From positions 1-64,000 of the forward strand of contig CALFVF010000012.1 of the NCBI GenBank assembly GCA_937928735.1: DNA of 64,000 nucleotides, in the 5' to 3' direction. A program made the translations under genes and the position numbers. The notes beneath the pieces were generated by a model. It was not told where the DNA came from. It saw only the letters and a program-made list of their open reading frames with translations, and searched no databases. The DNA is from an uncultured Verrucomicrobiales bacterium. Lineage in GTDB: Bacteria > Verrucomicrobiota > Verrucomicrobiia > Verrucomicrobiales > Akkermansiaceae. This document shows, in pieces, positions 42,591-53,728 of this stretch (the stretch's first letter is position 1; the number at the start of each line of letters is the position of its first letter).

Positions 42591-43390
42591 TTATGACCAG
42601 TGAGAACAAATACGGTGTTGAGATCCGCAAAGTCCACAGCTGGCTCAACTCGAGCTTCAGCGTCAAAGGCACCAGAATCAATAGAGACTATGGTACCTAA
42701 AAGGATATCTGCGGGAAAGAGACCACCCCGACCAGTGGTGTAGACTTGGCTACCTGGCTGGATGTTTGCCTCCTTGGATAAATAGCGTAGCCGCAGTACA
42801 GGTGTGTCTGTAGACTGGATACGCTGTCCGCTTAAAATGCCTACTTCTTGAGTGTCGCCTATCTTCGCAGAGACTTGGCATTTCTCATCAGAGAGCAAAA
42901 TGATGGATGAAGTGGATTGATCAGTGCGATCAATTTTTCCCACAAGACCTTCGGCGGCGAGCACGGGAAGTTGCACGCCGATGTCAGAAGTTTCTCCTCG
43001 GTCAATGGTTGCTGTCTGCCACCATGTGGAGGGCTTTCGCCGAATGATTTTTGCAGCAATCACTGTGAAAGGTGAGCGCTGCTGGAAGTTCAACGCGGCT
43101 CTGAGCTGGATGTTTTCTTGCTCTAGCATTCTGAGGTGGGCGACCTCTGTTCGCAAGACCCCGAGTCGGCCTTCGACTTCTTGGAGTTCCACTTCGAGCT
43201 CCTTTGAGTGCTTCACCTCATCCGCGAAGCGGCGCGCTTTGACCTCAAGAATAGAGCCTGAGCTCAGAAAGGGTCCTAGGGCTGAGTAGTATCCACTCTG
43301 GATTTCGCGCACCACACTCTCGCTTCTTGTCAGCACCCAAGCGGTGCCAGCAAGAAAGAGTAAAAGAGTGAAGAGGTTGAGCGGTTTCAC
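42587..43390 (-). CDS. mreC: Rod shape-determining protein MreC
   Basis: The 267-residue protein has one N-terminal anchor (6-21). A coiled-coil follows at about 60-95 (ELEVELQEVEGRLGVLRTEVAH), then the beta-rich MreC core with PSTWWQTATIDRGE, GLVGKIDRT and SSIILLSD. It forms a periplasmic scaffold linking MreB to PBP2. It lies 58 bp after mreB and overlaps mreD by four bases. Confidence 0.95.
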   Translation of the reverse strand: MKPLNLFTLLLFLAGTAWVLTRSESVVREIQSGYYSALGPFLSSGSILEVKARRFADEVKHSKELEVELQEVEGRLGVLRTEVAHLRMLEQENIQLRAALNFQQRSPFTVIAAKIIRRKPSTWWQTATIDRGETSDIGVQLPVLAAEGLVGKIDRTDQSTSSIILLSDEKCQVSAKIGDTQEVGILSGQRIQSTDTPVLRLRYLSKEANIQPGSQVYTTGRGGLFPADILLGTIVSIDSGAFDAEARVEPAVDFADLNTVFVLTGHK

Positions 43391-43448
43391 AGTGGATTCT
43401 ACAGGTAGTCGAGTCGTATAGGTTTGAGCTTAGGACAGGTTCGTCAGT

Positions 43449-44564
<1,116 letters not shown>

Positions 44565-44655
44565 CTAAGAACTAGCTAGACTATCCATGTCAGACCCTTG
44601 TGGGTCAAGGGTTTCTGAGGATTTATCGGGCTTCTCTGAGAACCTAGATTTACGT

Positions 44656-45156
44656 TTACGCTAATTTCAGACGATCGTCTGAGGCGAGGATCTCTGTGAG
44701 AGCTGGCCAGCCACCACTACGCTGCATGTTAAACACCTGGAGATAGAGTGTCGTGAGGCTAGGAGAGTGGGCTTTAAGAAGAGTATCTGTGGCGAGTTTG
44801 AGCTTCTCAGAGTCGAGGTCATCAGGGAGGTCACCTTCCACAGTACCATTACCATCGTGAGGGATTTCTAAGCTGTCACAGAAGCTCACAAGCATTTCTT
44901 GTTTCCCCTGCATGAACCAGATTTGCAGCAGGTGCTCACCCATCATGTCACTAGTTTTTGACTGGAGGGTTTTATGGAGCCAGGTGATTTGTTCACTAAC
45001 TGGTTTTTTGGTGACAAATACAGGGCGCAGCCTCTTATTGGCTGCTAGGCTGGCAACGGCGTTTTTATAGAGGTCGCGTTCGTTTTCGCGAAGCCAAGTA
45101 AAGAGTTCGGTGACAGTGGCTGGGTCGACGGCGCTGAAAAGTTGATGAGCTTGCAT
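44656..45156 (-). CDS. Uncharacterised cytoplasmic protein
   Basis: ATG 45156 gives 166 residues (MQAHQLFSAVDP). A start at 45210 would add 18 residues of hydrophobic and basic sequence with no signal cleavage site. The protein is alpha-helical and has no motif that I recognise. Several helices carry Trp and Leu (LFTWLRENERDLY, ITWLHKTLQ, LLQIWFMQG). It lies upstream of mreB on the same strand but 180 bp away, so it need not be part of that operon. Confidence 0.6.
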   Translation of the reverse strand: MQAHQLFSAVDPATVTELFTWLRENERDLYKNAVASLAANKRLRPVFVTKKPVSEQITWLHKTLQSKTSDMMGEHLLQIWFMQGKQEMLVSFCDSLEIPHDGNGTVEGDLPDDLDSEKLKLATDTLLKAHSPSLTTLYLQVFNMQRSGGWPALTEILASDDRLKLA

Positions 45157-45433
45157 AGTAAAAAATAAAATTGAGAATAATCGTTTTCGGGAAAGTTGGG
45201 TTCCAGTCAAAACTGGAAAATAGACATGAGCTTCTAATCAAGAGAGGCTGACTGTCAAGTGCGAGGAAGCTAGCAGTAGTGATTTCTGATGTTTTCTGGC
45301 GATTTCGATCATTGTCTTTAAAATCCAGTCTTTCCTCACGACCTGTGCTTGACGCTCCTCGGCACGCAGTAAAGAGTGGTGTTTCTCCAAAAACGGAAAA
45401 AACGACACTCACTACTATTGCTTTTTCAAACTG

Positions 45434-47143
45434 ATGAACGAATACGAAAATAATTCACGTCCCTATTCTTCGAAGGTCGTCGACGGCCCAGACCGTGCTG
45501 CGAGTCGCGCTATGCTCTACGCAGTTGGCTTTGAGAAAGAAGACTTTGAGAAACCCCAGGTCGCTGTCGCCTCGCTCTGGAGTGAAGTGACACCCTGCAA
45601 TCTGCATTTGGATAAACTAGCGAAAGAATGCGCGAAGGGCGTGGACGCGGCACAAGGCAAGTCTCTCACCTTTGGCTCGATCACTGTGTCCGATGGCATT
45701 TCTATGGGGACTGAGGGGATGAAGTACTCACTGGTGAGTCGCGAAGTCATTGCTGATTCTATCGAAACAGTCGTGGGTGCTGAGGGGATGGATGGCCTCG
45801 TGGCTGTGGGTGGCTGTGATAAGAATATGCCGGGCTGCATGATCGCGATTTCGCGCCTGAATCGCCCAGCGGTCTTTGTCTACGGGGGTACGATTTTACC
45901 GGGGTGTGCGACCATTAAGGGAGAGAAGAAGGATCTCGATGTTGTCTCTGTGTTTGAGGCTGTCGGCCAGCATGCGAATGGGCAGATCAATGACGGTGAG
46001 CTCGATATTGTCGAAGGCTGCGCGATTCCAGGAGCTGGCTCTTGTGGTGGCATGTACACGGCAAATACCATGGCTAGTGCGATCGAAGCTCTAGGAATGA
46101 GTCTGCCTAACAGCTCTGCACAAGCCGCAGTGGGAGACGATAAACTCATGGACTGCGTGGACGCGGGAGCGGCCGTGGTGAATATGATTCGCTTGGGCAT
46201 TCGCCCCTCAGACATCATGACTCGTAAGGCCTTTGAGAATGCGATTACGCTGGTGATCGCATTGGGCGGCTCGACCAATGCTGTTCTTCACCTTCTTGCC
46301 ATGGCTCATGCGGCCAATGTGGAGCTCAGTATTGATGATTTCACAGAAATCGGGAAGCGCGTTCCCGTGATTGCCGACCTGAAGCCATCTGGGAAATACG
46401 TGATGGCTGATCTCGTAAGAATAGGAGGGACAATTCCTGTGATGAAAATGCTTCTCAAAGCTGGTCTATTCCACGGAGATGTGATGACAGTCACCGGGAA
46501 GACCATGGCTGAGAACTTGGCGAACTCTCCTGTCGAATTCCCAGCGGATCAGAAGATCATTCGCCCTCTGGATAACCCGAAGAAAAAAGACAGCCACTTA
46601 CGCATTCTCTATGGGAATCTAGCCTCAGAAGGATCAGTCGCTAAGATCTCAGGGAATGAAGGAACTAGCTTCACAGGTAAGGCACGCTGCTTTGACTCAG
46701 AGGAAGAGAGTCTCAAGGCGATTCTTGCTGGTGACATCCATCCCGGTGATGTGATTGTCGTGCGTATGGAAGGGCCTAAGGGAGGACCTGGTATGCGCGA
46801 GATGTTAGGGCCAACAGCAGCTGTGATGGGACGTGGTCTCGGTGACTCCGTGGCACTGATTACAGATGGGCGATTCTCAGGTGGTAGTCACGGCTTTGTA
46901 GTCGGACACATTACTCCTGAGGCCTTTGTAGGTGGTGTGATTGGTTTACTCCATGATGGGGATGAGATCACCATTGATGCTGAGAAGAACACCATTGATG
47001 TGAATCTATCAGAAGACGAACTCACCCAGAGACGGAAAGCCTGGGTGCAGCCAGAGCCACGCTATAAGCGCGGAGTACTCGCCAAGTTCGCCAAGCTAGC
47101 CGCCTCAGCCTCGAAGGGAGCTGTGACAGACGGTGATCTATAA
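45434..47143 (+). CDS. ilvD: Dihydroxy-acid dehydratase
   Basis: IlvD converts 2,3-dihydroxy-isovalerate or -methylvalerate to the oxo acid in valine and isoleucine synthesis. The 569-residue protein has the Fe-S cysteine motifs CDKNMPGC and [20 protein letters not shown], plus [12 protein letters not shown] and the C-terminal [15 protein letters not shown]. It is monocistronic with its own terminator. No ilvB, ilvC or leu genes are nearby. Confidence 0.97.
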   Translation: MNEYENNSRPYSSKVVDGPDRAASRAMLYAVGFEKEDFEKPQVAVASLWSEVTPCNLHLDKLAKECAKGVDAAQGKSLTFGSITVSDGISMGTEGMKYSLVSREVIADSIETVVGAEGMDGLVAVGGCDKNMPGCMIAISRLNRPAVFVYGGTILPGCATIKGEKKDLDVVSVFEAVGQHANGQINDGELDIVEGCAIPGAGSCGGMYTANTMASAIEALGMSLPNSSAQAAVGDDKLMDCVDAGAAVVNMIRLGIRPSDIMTRKAFENAITLVIALGGSTNAVLHLLAMAHAANVELSIDDFTEIGKRVPVIADLKPSGKYVMADLVRIGGTIPVMKMLLKAGLFHGDVMTVTGKTMAENLANSPVEFPADQKIIRPLDNPKKKDSHLRILYGNLASEGSVAKISGNEGTSFTGKARCFDSEEESLKAILAGDIHPGDVIVVRMEGPKGGPGMREMLGPTAAVMGRGLGDSVALITDGRFSGGSHGFVVGHITPEAFVGGVIGLLHDGDEITIDAEKNTIDVNLSEDELTQRRKAWVQPEPRYKRGVLAKFAKLAASASKGAVTDGDL

Positions 47144-47194
47144 CGCAAAAAAAGTAGCAGGGTAGATCGAATCAAATAGGCCGAATCAAATAAG

Positions 47195-47234
47195 AACTCC
47201 AATCGCGCTAGTTATGCGCTATTGGAGTTTTTTT
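47195..47234 (+). terminator. Terminator of ilvD
   Basis: AACTCCAAT / ATTGGAGTT (9 bp), with an inner GCGC/GCGC pair, is followed by a run of Ts. It ends ilvD transcription and lies 57 bp before the convergent sufS stop. Just upstream CGAATCAAATA is repeated directly (47168 and 47182). Confidence 0.88.
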
Positions 47235-47290
47235 GTTTTCTGAATGTTTTCTGAACACTTCTCTCTTAGCTGTTTAAGAGTGAAATTTTG

Positions 47291-48520
47291 TTAGAGGAGC
47301 ATCATCTTCGCCTTTTTCACAGCTTGGAGGAATCGCTCGATCTCCTCACTTGTATTGTACGCCGCAAAGGAGGCTCTCGCGGTTCCCGTGATCCCGAATC
47401 GAGCCATTAGTGGCTGGCAGCAGTGATGCCCCGTGCGTACAGCAATGCCCATTTGATCAATCAGTGTACCCAGGTCGAAGTGGTGGATACCCTCAATGAG
47501 AAAAGAGACGACACCCGCCTTATTCTCACTAGTGCCATAGATGGTGACTCCCTCGATTTCCTGGAGTCCAGCTGTGGCGAGATCCAGCAGAGTGCTTTCG
47601 TGCTTAGCGATGTTATCCACGCCAATTTGCAGCATCCACTCGAGAGCTCTAGCGAGAGCGATGGCGCCCTCAATGTTAGGTGTGCCGGCTTCATACTTGA
47701 AGGGGAGTTCATTGTAAGTCGTGCCAGTGAAGCTGACTTCTTTGATCATCTCGCCTCCACCCTTCCAAGGTGGGAGCTCGTTGAGAATATCTTTCTTTCC
47801 CCAGAGGATGCCGATGCCTGTTGGGGCGTAGGTCTTATGTCCCGAGAAGGTGTAGAAGTCACAGTCGAGCTTTTGTAGGTCAACCTCCATATGCGGGGCG
47901 GACTGGGCGCCATCGATAAGAACAAGAGCGCTATGAGCTCTGGCTTTTCCAATGAGTGTCTCTACTGGATTAATGGTACCCAGAGCATTTGAGACGTGAT
48001 TGAGGGCAACAAGCTTTGTGGTAGAGTCGAGGAGTTTATCGATGCTGGTGAGATCATACTCGCCTGCATCGGTGATGGGCAGTATTCTCAGAGTCGCTCC
48101 TGTGCTCTCGCAGAGCATTTGCCAGGGAACTATGTTAGAGTGGTGCTCCATCTCAGAGATTAAGATCGAGTCTCCGGCTTCAATAACCTTTCCTTTCTCT
48201 AAAATACCAGCAACGAGGTTAATCGAGTCTGTAGTGCCTGAGGTGAAAATCACTTCATCCACGTGTGGAGCATTCAGGTAGCTGGCAATACTCCTACGTG
48301 CTTCTTCGTGCGCTTCTGTGGCGATTCTTGAGAGGTAGTGGACACCTCTGTGGATATTAGAATTTTGAGTTTCGTAGTATTTACGAGATGCTTCGAGAAC
48401 AGTTCTCGGTGTGTGTGAGGTCGCTGCATTGTCGAGGTACACGAGTGGGCGGCCTTTGATCTGGCTCTGAAGAATGGGAAATTCTTTGCGAATTTCAGCG
48501 GTGTCTAACAAATAGCTCAT
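47291..48520 (-). CDS. sufS: SufS-type cysteine desulfurase
   Basis: This PLP enzyme removes sulfur from cysteine (group II desulfurases also act on selenocysteine). The 409-residue protein has the PLP lysine in FSGHKTYAPTGIG (near 228) and the active Cys in RTGHHCCQPL (near 366), where two adjacent cysteines occur. No sufBCD or sufE/U gene is adjacent. Its ATG shares one base with the stop of the DUF4340 gene (TAATG), so it is translationally coupled to the Gld-like operon. Confidence 0.93.
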   Translation of the reverse strand: MSYLLDTAEIRKEFPILQSQIKGRPLVYLDNAATSHTPRTVLEASRKYYETQNSNIHRGVHYLSRIATEAHEEARRSIASYLNAPHVDEVIFTSGTTDSINLVAGILEKGKVIEAGDSILISEMEHHSNIVPWQMLCESTGATLRILPITDAGEYDLTSIDKLLDSTTKLVALNHVSNALGTINPVETLIGKARAHSALVLIDGAQSAPHMEVDLQKLDCDFYTFSGHKTYAPTGIGILWGKKDILNELPPWKGGGEMIKEVSFTGTTYNELPFKYEAGTPNIEGAIALARALEWMLQIGVDNIAKHESTLLDLATAGLQEIEGVTIYGTSENKAGVVSFLIEGIHHFDLGTLIDQMGIAVRTGHHCCQPLMARFGITGTARASFAAYNTSEEIERFLQAVKKAKMMLL

Positions 48521-50409
48521 TAGTTTGTGAAAAGGTCTGTTGCGAGAGTGCCCGCAGTTTCAGCATTCAGTAAGAAGTAGTCTGGCTCTCCAGAGATGCT
48601 GACATAGTAAAATTGGTTATTCGCTGCTTTTGATGCGCGGGAGAGTTTCAGCCAATGATCGATCTCATAGCTGGGCTCGCCCTCGTCATCATACTCTTGT
48701 ACGACAACTGTAAGAGTGAAGTCAGGGTCTTGCAAAAGTTCTTTCGCCTTCATGTGAGTGGGGCCTAGCCGGCGAAAGGCAGAAAGCTTGGAAATCGACT
48801 CGAAGTAATAGCGTGCTCTATTTTGATTGAGCTGATCGGTGAGGTCATTTTGACCTTGTATCGCACTGTAAGTATCTGTGTTGAAGTTGTAGGTAATGTA
48901 GGTGAGAGGGCTTCCTTTTTTACGAAGATTGATGGAAGTGATATCAATGGTGGGTAAGTTCCAGAGGCGTTTGGGTTTCCACTCCCAGAGTGGTCTGTCG
49001 AGTTTTTGTAGTGTGTCCTCGCTGATTTGCCAGACGATGGGTAAGTGCGCCATTTTAGCGTAGATGAGTGAGTCATCAGGACTTCTTGAGATCTGTAGGC
49101 GTTGTTGGTTTTGGCCAAAGTCAACGAGAGCAATCTGTAGGAACGGTTGATCGAGTCCGTAGGGGCGTAGATCTACGGCAGCGTCTGAGGCGAATTTGAT
49201 CACTTTATCCACAGTGAGAGCTGTGAAAAATTCTGTTAGTGTCTCGATCTCTAGGTCTGTGGCTCCATTTGGGAGAAGAAGCTGATAGGGGCTGCCACGC
49301 TGGCGATCCAGTAGGATAGGTTGCTGGTTTGCAGGGCGAATGACGACAGTTTTGAGTTGTTGGCCATTGAGGGCGAGCATGTTTTTTGCTCTAATATCAT
49401 TGATGGTGAGGGGGAGTTTGCTGAGTGAGACCTCTATCTCTGCGGCTGGATTCACAGGGAGAGAAAACACGGGACTGCGGTTAGAGACTTTCGCAAGGGC
49501 GAGTTCTTCTGTGTTTTCTTTTGGCAGGGCAATAGAGAGGGTGATTTCTTCATCTTGCTGGAAGTGCTTGATGCCGACCTCAAGAGTCTCATCGGGATTA
49601 AGGCTCTCGGGGAAGTTCTGAGAGTCTTCCACCTCAGTGGCGGTGAGTAGGGAGAGGTCTGTGATGAGTTGTTTTACAGCAACTTGATCACAGCGCAGCT
49701 CTAAGGGTTTGGTAATAAACCAAGGTTTACCGATAGCGGCTCGCTGCATGACCATGTCAGTGCCTTTTCGCATGAGGCGTATTTGTTCAATGGACTCGTA
49801 GATAGCCAGGGGGCGGTGGTCGCGGAATTTCTGGAAGTGGTTTTCAAATAGCTCATGAAGCTGCAAGCTTGTATCGGTGACGAGGTAGATGGAGTCTTTT
49901 CTAGAAGATTGCTTATGACGAATGAAGTATGTAGGAAGCTTTGTTTTATCCTCATCTTCAGCAATGCTGTGCCATGGGCTGATGCGCCCTAGGCGGAAAT
50001 GTTCTAGTGTGTTTGACTCTGCATCATAGAGTTGAAATTCAAACGCTCCCCCCCTTAGACCAAGGTTTTCTACATCTGTGCCTTTTCGAGGAAGGACATC
50101 GACAATCTTTGAGTTATGGAGAAAATGCAGCAGGGGTTCGACCCGGGTGTGGTAGTCCGCGCGGTCCTGCCATGGTTCTGAGGTCTGCCATTGTTGGCCA
50201 CTTCCATGCATATCTAGCGTGGGGCCATTAGGGTATTTAATTTTAATTCGTCTCAGTGCAAATATATCACTGGGAAATGCCTTCTCACCGATCTCGAATG
50301 TTTCCGTGGCTTTGAATAAAGCTATGGGCGCGTCATCAAGTCTGGCGAGACTAGCGATAGCTAGGCCGACTGTTATGAGAAGAAGAACGATGTTAGTGAG
50401 TGCTTTCAA
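48520..50409 (-). CDS. DUF4340-type protein of Gld-like ABC cluster
   Basis: The 629-residue protein has an N-terminal anchor (5-22) and a large periplasmic part with repeated beta-rich segments (for example WQTSEPWQDRADY, KPWFITKPLELR, LWEWKPKRLWNL), matching the DUF4340 layout. Such proteins commonly follow GldG-like genes in Bacteroidota, Verrucomicrobiota and Proteobacteria. Its start lies 15 bp after the GldG-like stop and its own stop overlaps sufS. Function is unknown. Confidence 0.75.
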   Translation of the reverse strand: MKALTNIVLLLITVGLAIASLARLDDAPIALFKATETFEIGEKAFPSDIFALRRIKIKYPNGPTLDMHGSGQQWQTSEPWQDRADYHTRVEPLLHFLHNSKIVDVLPRKGTDVENLGLRGGAFEFQLYDAESNTLEHFRLGRISPWHSIAEDEDKTKLPTYFIRHKQSSRKDSIYLVTDTSLQLHELFENHFQKFRDHRPLAIYESIEQIRLMRKGTDMVMQRAAIGKPWFITKPLELRCDQVAVKQLITDLSLLTATEVEDSQNFPESLNPDETLEVGIKHFQQDEEITLSIALPKENTEELALAKVSNRSPVFSLPVNPAAEIEVSLSKLPLTINDIRAKNMLALNGQQLKTVVIRPANQQPILLDRQRGSPYQLLLPNGATDLEIETLTEFFTALTVDKVIKFASDAAVDLRPYGLDQPFLQIALVDFGQNQQRLQISRSPDDSLIYAKMAHLPIVWQISEDTLQKLDRPLWEWKPKRLWNLPTIDITSINLRKKGSPLTYITYNFNTDTYSAIQGQNDLTDQLNQNRARYYFESISKLSAFRRLGPTHMKAKELLQDPDFTLTVVVQEYDDEGEPSYEIDHWLKLSRASKAANNQFYYVSISGEPDYFLLNAETAGTLATDLFTN

Positions 50410-50424
50410 GTCTAGATCAAACAG

Positions 50425-51957
50425 TTAGGAACGGCGTGAATACCAGGTGATAAAAGCAATAATGAGGCCTATTGCAGGTAAGATAATGTAAGAACTCAGG
50501 TTTATCTGGCTCTGATGCTTAGGCTCAATGGTGAGTTTTTGGCGAAACACAGGCTCGGGGCCATCACCCATGAGGGTCTCTCGACCAACCATCCAGTGAA
50601 AGCTATTGTTGAGAAAGTCACTCATTTCCTCACGCATGTTGACTGGTGTGAGGAATTCTGTGTTACCTATGACAATCAGGCGGGAGGCTAGCTCGACTTT
50701 TGTATCTTGGTTTTCTCTGCCTTTGACGATGGCTGCGGCTAAATAGAGAGGAGCGCCATGATCTTCTCTATGGTCGAAGTTAGGTTCTGGCTCTTGGTAT
50801 TTTGTTTCTCCCCACCAGCCCTTCGCTGCTCTGATGAGAGGAAATGCAGCAATGCGGCGATTAATGAGTTTATCATCATCAAAGCGCACTTCCAGCGAGC
50901 AAGACGGGCCATCGAGTTGGCTGGGTTTCTCACCGAGTTGTTTGGTCACAGTGGGGCCCTTGACAATGATCGACCTCGCTGAGGTGAATGTTTTCCCATT
51001 CTTACGAGTGATCACTCGATCATTGCGCGGTGTAATACCATAAGATCTGAGAAAGGAGCGCAATTTATGGAGCTCAGCATTTGGGTCTAAAGTGATGAAA
51101 ATAGAGGAACTATCGCGATTCCAGTACTCAGAGAGGACAGCGAGTTCACGCTCATCTAGATCATAGCGCGGAGCGATGAGGGCGACACCCTCAGCGTCCT
51201 CGGGTATTTTCTCAGTGGATGATAGGCGCAGTTCCTTGAGGGCGATGTTTTGCCTCTGCATCAGAGTCTTGAGTGTTTTCCAAGGAGCGACTCCTTCTTC
51301 GGCATTGGCATCTAACTGGCTTTTATCAAAGAGAAAGTAAAATGTACGTGGCTGGCCCTCTAATGCACTGAGAATAGCCGTGCTGACACTAGCTTCATCC
51401 TGCCAGCCAATGACGACCTCTTTATTATAGCGATCTAAATCAGAAACATAGAGCTTATGAATTGGCAGGTAGCGGACGTGATTGGCAATGTCTTGCTCTC
51501 TTTGAGCATCGGTGAGTTCCGTCTCAGAGGGTGTTCTGGCATCAATAAATATCGCTTCTTCAATGAAGGTGTGCGAGTAGGTATTCGCGATATCTTGGGT
51601 GCGATCTAAGTTCTTTAGTGGGTCGACAAATTCGAGTTTAATGCGACCATAGCTCTTGCGGCGAAATTCTTCGAGAAGTGCGCGAATACGTAAGTAGTGA
51701 GGGTTGCTGGTTTTTATCACAGCGATCAGGCGAAGATCATCTGTATGATTTTTGAGTAAATCACTTTTGAGGAGCTCTTTGGTGGTGTCTGAGAGGGTGA
51801 ACTCAGATTTCTTAGTGAGATCGAAGCGCTGGTGCTCCGTGCAGCCTAAGAAGTTCGCCAGACCTGTGATAGAGATGACGAGAATAAACTGAAAAAGAGC
51901 TTTGGCGCTGAGAGTGAATCGAGCGACCGAGCGGCGGTGTAATTTGGGCTCAGACAT
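50425..51957 (-). CDS. GldG-like auxiliary protein of ABC transporter
   Basis: The 510-residue protein has an N-terminal helix (about 18-40), a long periplasmic domain (FTLSDTTKELLKSDLLK, FYFLFDKSQLD, ALIAPRYDLDERELAVLSEYW) and a C-terminal helix (488-505) ending in Arg/Ser. This is the layout of the GldG/ABC-type uncharacterised transport family. It starts one base after the permease stop, which implies coupling. Confidence 0.82.
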   Translation of the reverse strand: MSEPKLHRRSVARFTLSAKALFQFILVISITGLANFLGCTEHQRFDLTKKSEFTLSDTTKELLKSDLLKNHTDDLRLIAVIKTSNPHYLRIRALLEEFRRKSYGRIKLEFVDPLKNLDRTQDIANTYSHTFIEEAIFIDARTPSETELTDAQREQDIANHVRYLPIHKLYVSDLDRYNKEVVIGWQDEASVSTAILSALEGQPRTFYFLFDKSQLDANAEEGVAPWKTLKTLMQRQNIALKELRLSSTEKIPEDAEGVALIAPRYDLDERELAVLSEYWNRDSSSIFITLDPNAELHKLRSFLRSYGITPRNDRVITRKNGKTFTSARSIIVKGPTVTKQLGEKPSQLDGPSCSLEVRFDDDKLINRRIAAFPLIRAAKGWWGETKYQEPEPNFDHREDHGAPLYLAAAIVKGRENQDTKVELASRLIVIGNTEFLTPVNMREEMSDFLNNSFHWMVGRETLMGDGPEPVFRQKLTIEPKHQSQINLSSYIILPAIGLIIAFITWYSRRS

Positions 51958-51958
51958 A

Positions 51959-52711
51959 TTATTTTTTCCAGCGACGATAATCGACGACTTGATGTGTCAG
52001 CATGAGGATGAAGAAGGTCATAGAGAGATGATACATTGCCGCGCGAAGATCTAGCAGCCCCTGCGTGTAGTAGGCGAGATGCTCCTGGATGGAAATGTAG
52101 TGGAAGAGGGCCGCTCCCTGGAAAGAATCACCAAATAAGGCAGGCACATAGCCAAGGAAAAACAACATCACCACAATAAACATAGAGAGAATACCCGCGA
52201 TGATCTGACTCGAAGTGAGGGCTGAAGTCAGGCAACCAATCGCTGTGAAAAACGCGCCAATCAGATAGAGAATCATGTAAGTGCCAATGATATGGCCAGA
52301 CTCTAGGGGAGCAGGCTGTCCGGTGATGACAGAGAAAAGCTGCACGTGGAGCAGTAGCGGGAGCCAGAGTAAAGTGTAGTAGAGAAAGGCCGCTAAGTAC
52401 TTGGAGAGAACGACTTGCCATGTGCGGACAGGGGCCGTCATCAGGCCCTCAAGGGTACCGGTGCGCTCCTCATCCGCGAAGAGGCGCATAGTGATGAGAG
52501 GAAAGATAAAAAGAAAATAAAACCAGAAGTTCGGGGTATGAAGTAGAGTGAAGAGCATATTCTTCTCCACAGGCCCGCTCTGATAGTACTCGAGAGCGGT
52601 GGAGAGTGACATCCCCTGCATAAAAATCACAACACTCAGTAGAATCCACCCAAAAGGGGAAATCAGAAAGTGAGTGAGTTCTTTTTTTAATAAAATAGAA
52701 AGAGTCCTCAT
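51959..52711 (-). CDS. ABC-2 type permease (GldF-like)
   Basis: The 250-residue membrane protein has six hydrophobic helices and the conserved MRLFADEERTGTLEGLMTAPVRTWQVVLSKY segment (about 80-110) of GldF-like permeases. It is the first gene of permease-GldG-DUF4340-sufS. An ATP-binding gene would be expected upstream but is not there; the next gene encodes a LysM protein. Confidence 0.87.
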   Translation of the reverse strand: MRTLSILLKKELTHFLISPFGWILLSVVIFMQGMSLSTALEYYQSGPVEKNMLFTLLHTPNFWFYFLFIFPLITMRLFADEERTGTLEGLMTAPVRTWQVVLSKYLAAFLYYTLLWLPLLLHVQLFSVITGQPAPLESGHIIGTYMILYLIGAFFTAIGCLTSALTSSQIIAGILSMFIVVMLFFLGYVPALFGDSFQGAALFHYISIQEHLAYYTQGLLDLRAAMYHLSMTFFILMLTHQVVDYRRWKK

Positions 52712-52889
52712 AGTGGCCTGTTCCCGCAGGTTTAGGAGGTTCTGAACTTAAGTCCAAGGGTAAAATACCTGAGAAATCTCAAAAGTAAAAGATAAGATAG
52801 AAAAGAGCACAGCAAGAGTCATTTTCTCCGTAAGCCTCCGGAAACGAGGTGGCTGTATCATAGAAACACGCAGATTACACCATGCGTCA

Positions 52890-53483
52890 TTATCTAGGAA
52901 TGAGAATAGTTGACCCAGTGACAATTGTTGTGCCACGAATGCCATTCGCGCGCTGAATGGATGAAATCGAGACACCGTAATAGCGTGATAAACTATAGAG
53001 CGTGTCAGAGCTAGTGACTCTATGAGAAATCGGCGCCTGAGCGCGAGGTCGAATCACCTGAGGCTGTGGGGCACTGGTTTGAGGGTTTCTATGGGAGGCG
53101 ACAGGTGGAATAGTAGGCTGAATTCTGGAGGGACTCGTGCGGTTGCTATTGTTAAGAGATCGAGATGAGGGAGGAGTGTACTGAGGGAGTCTCTGGGGCT
53201 GTGGTGCGTAATTGGGCTGAGGAGTGGGTGGATTAGGCAGAGTTTTTGGTTTGGAAGGCTTTGAGGACTTACTTTCTCCGCGTCTATTAACAAAGATTCG
53301 TCGAGGGGGCTTATCCGCCCAGCTTTCGATATATTTCCCGTTTGAGTCAAATGGGCCATGGCTCTGCTGGTAGCCAGGTTTTCTGACGACCTCAATTGTC
53401 TCAGAATACTCATTTCCACAGTTTGAGAGGGTAGCTCCCCCACAAATGATCGTGATAGAAACAATGATTCGAGAAACATAGGA
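52890..53483 (-). CDS. LysM-domain lipoprotein
   Basis: ATG 53483 gives 197 residues with a lipoprotein signal (IIVSITIICGGATLSNC); lipidated Cys is near residue 22. A start at 53516 adds 11 residues before the signal. A Pro/Ser/Gln-rich spacer (60-140) leads to a C-terminal LysM domain (VTSSDTLYSLSRYYGVS, IQRANGI, STILIPR) that binds peptidoglycan glycan. No catalytic domain is present. Confidence 0.85.
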   Translation of the reverse strand, partial: SYVSRIIVSITIICGGATLSNCGNEYSETIEVVRKPGYQQSHGPFDSNGKYIESWADKPPRRIFVNRRGESKSSKPSKPKTLPNPPTPQPNYAPQPQRLPQYTPPSSRSLNNSNRTSPSRIQPTIPPVASHRNPQTSAPQPQVIRPRAQAPISHRVTSSDTLYSLSRYYGVSISSIQRANGIRGTTIVTGSTILIPR

Positions 53484-53728
53484 CATGGAGAGGAGACTAC
53501 ACAAGTAGGCTTTCACTTGGCGATGGAATTGTGAGTAAAACCGGGAAGAATTCTAGAATCTATCTGTGAGCAGGCAGTGAGAGAGGTCAGCGTGTTTTTT
53601 TTGAAGCCAGAGAGTTTGAGATGAGCATGAGCCACTATAGATGATGGGATCATAAGAAAGTAGAGAAGAAAGCTTGCAGGGAAGAGCTCTAGAGTTGTCA
53701 TCTTTGAGAGATATGTTACGACCTAGGC

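Noticed and set aside
53513-53701. 62-codon minus-strand frame before the LysM gene
   Set aside because: It lies in the divergent promoter region and overlaps the LysM start; no start signal, domain or signal peptide supports it.
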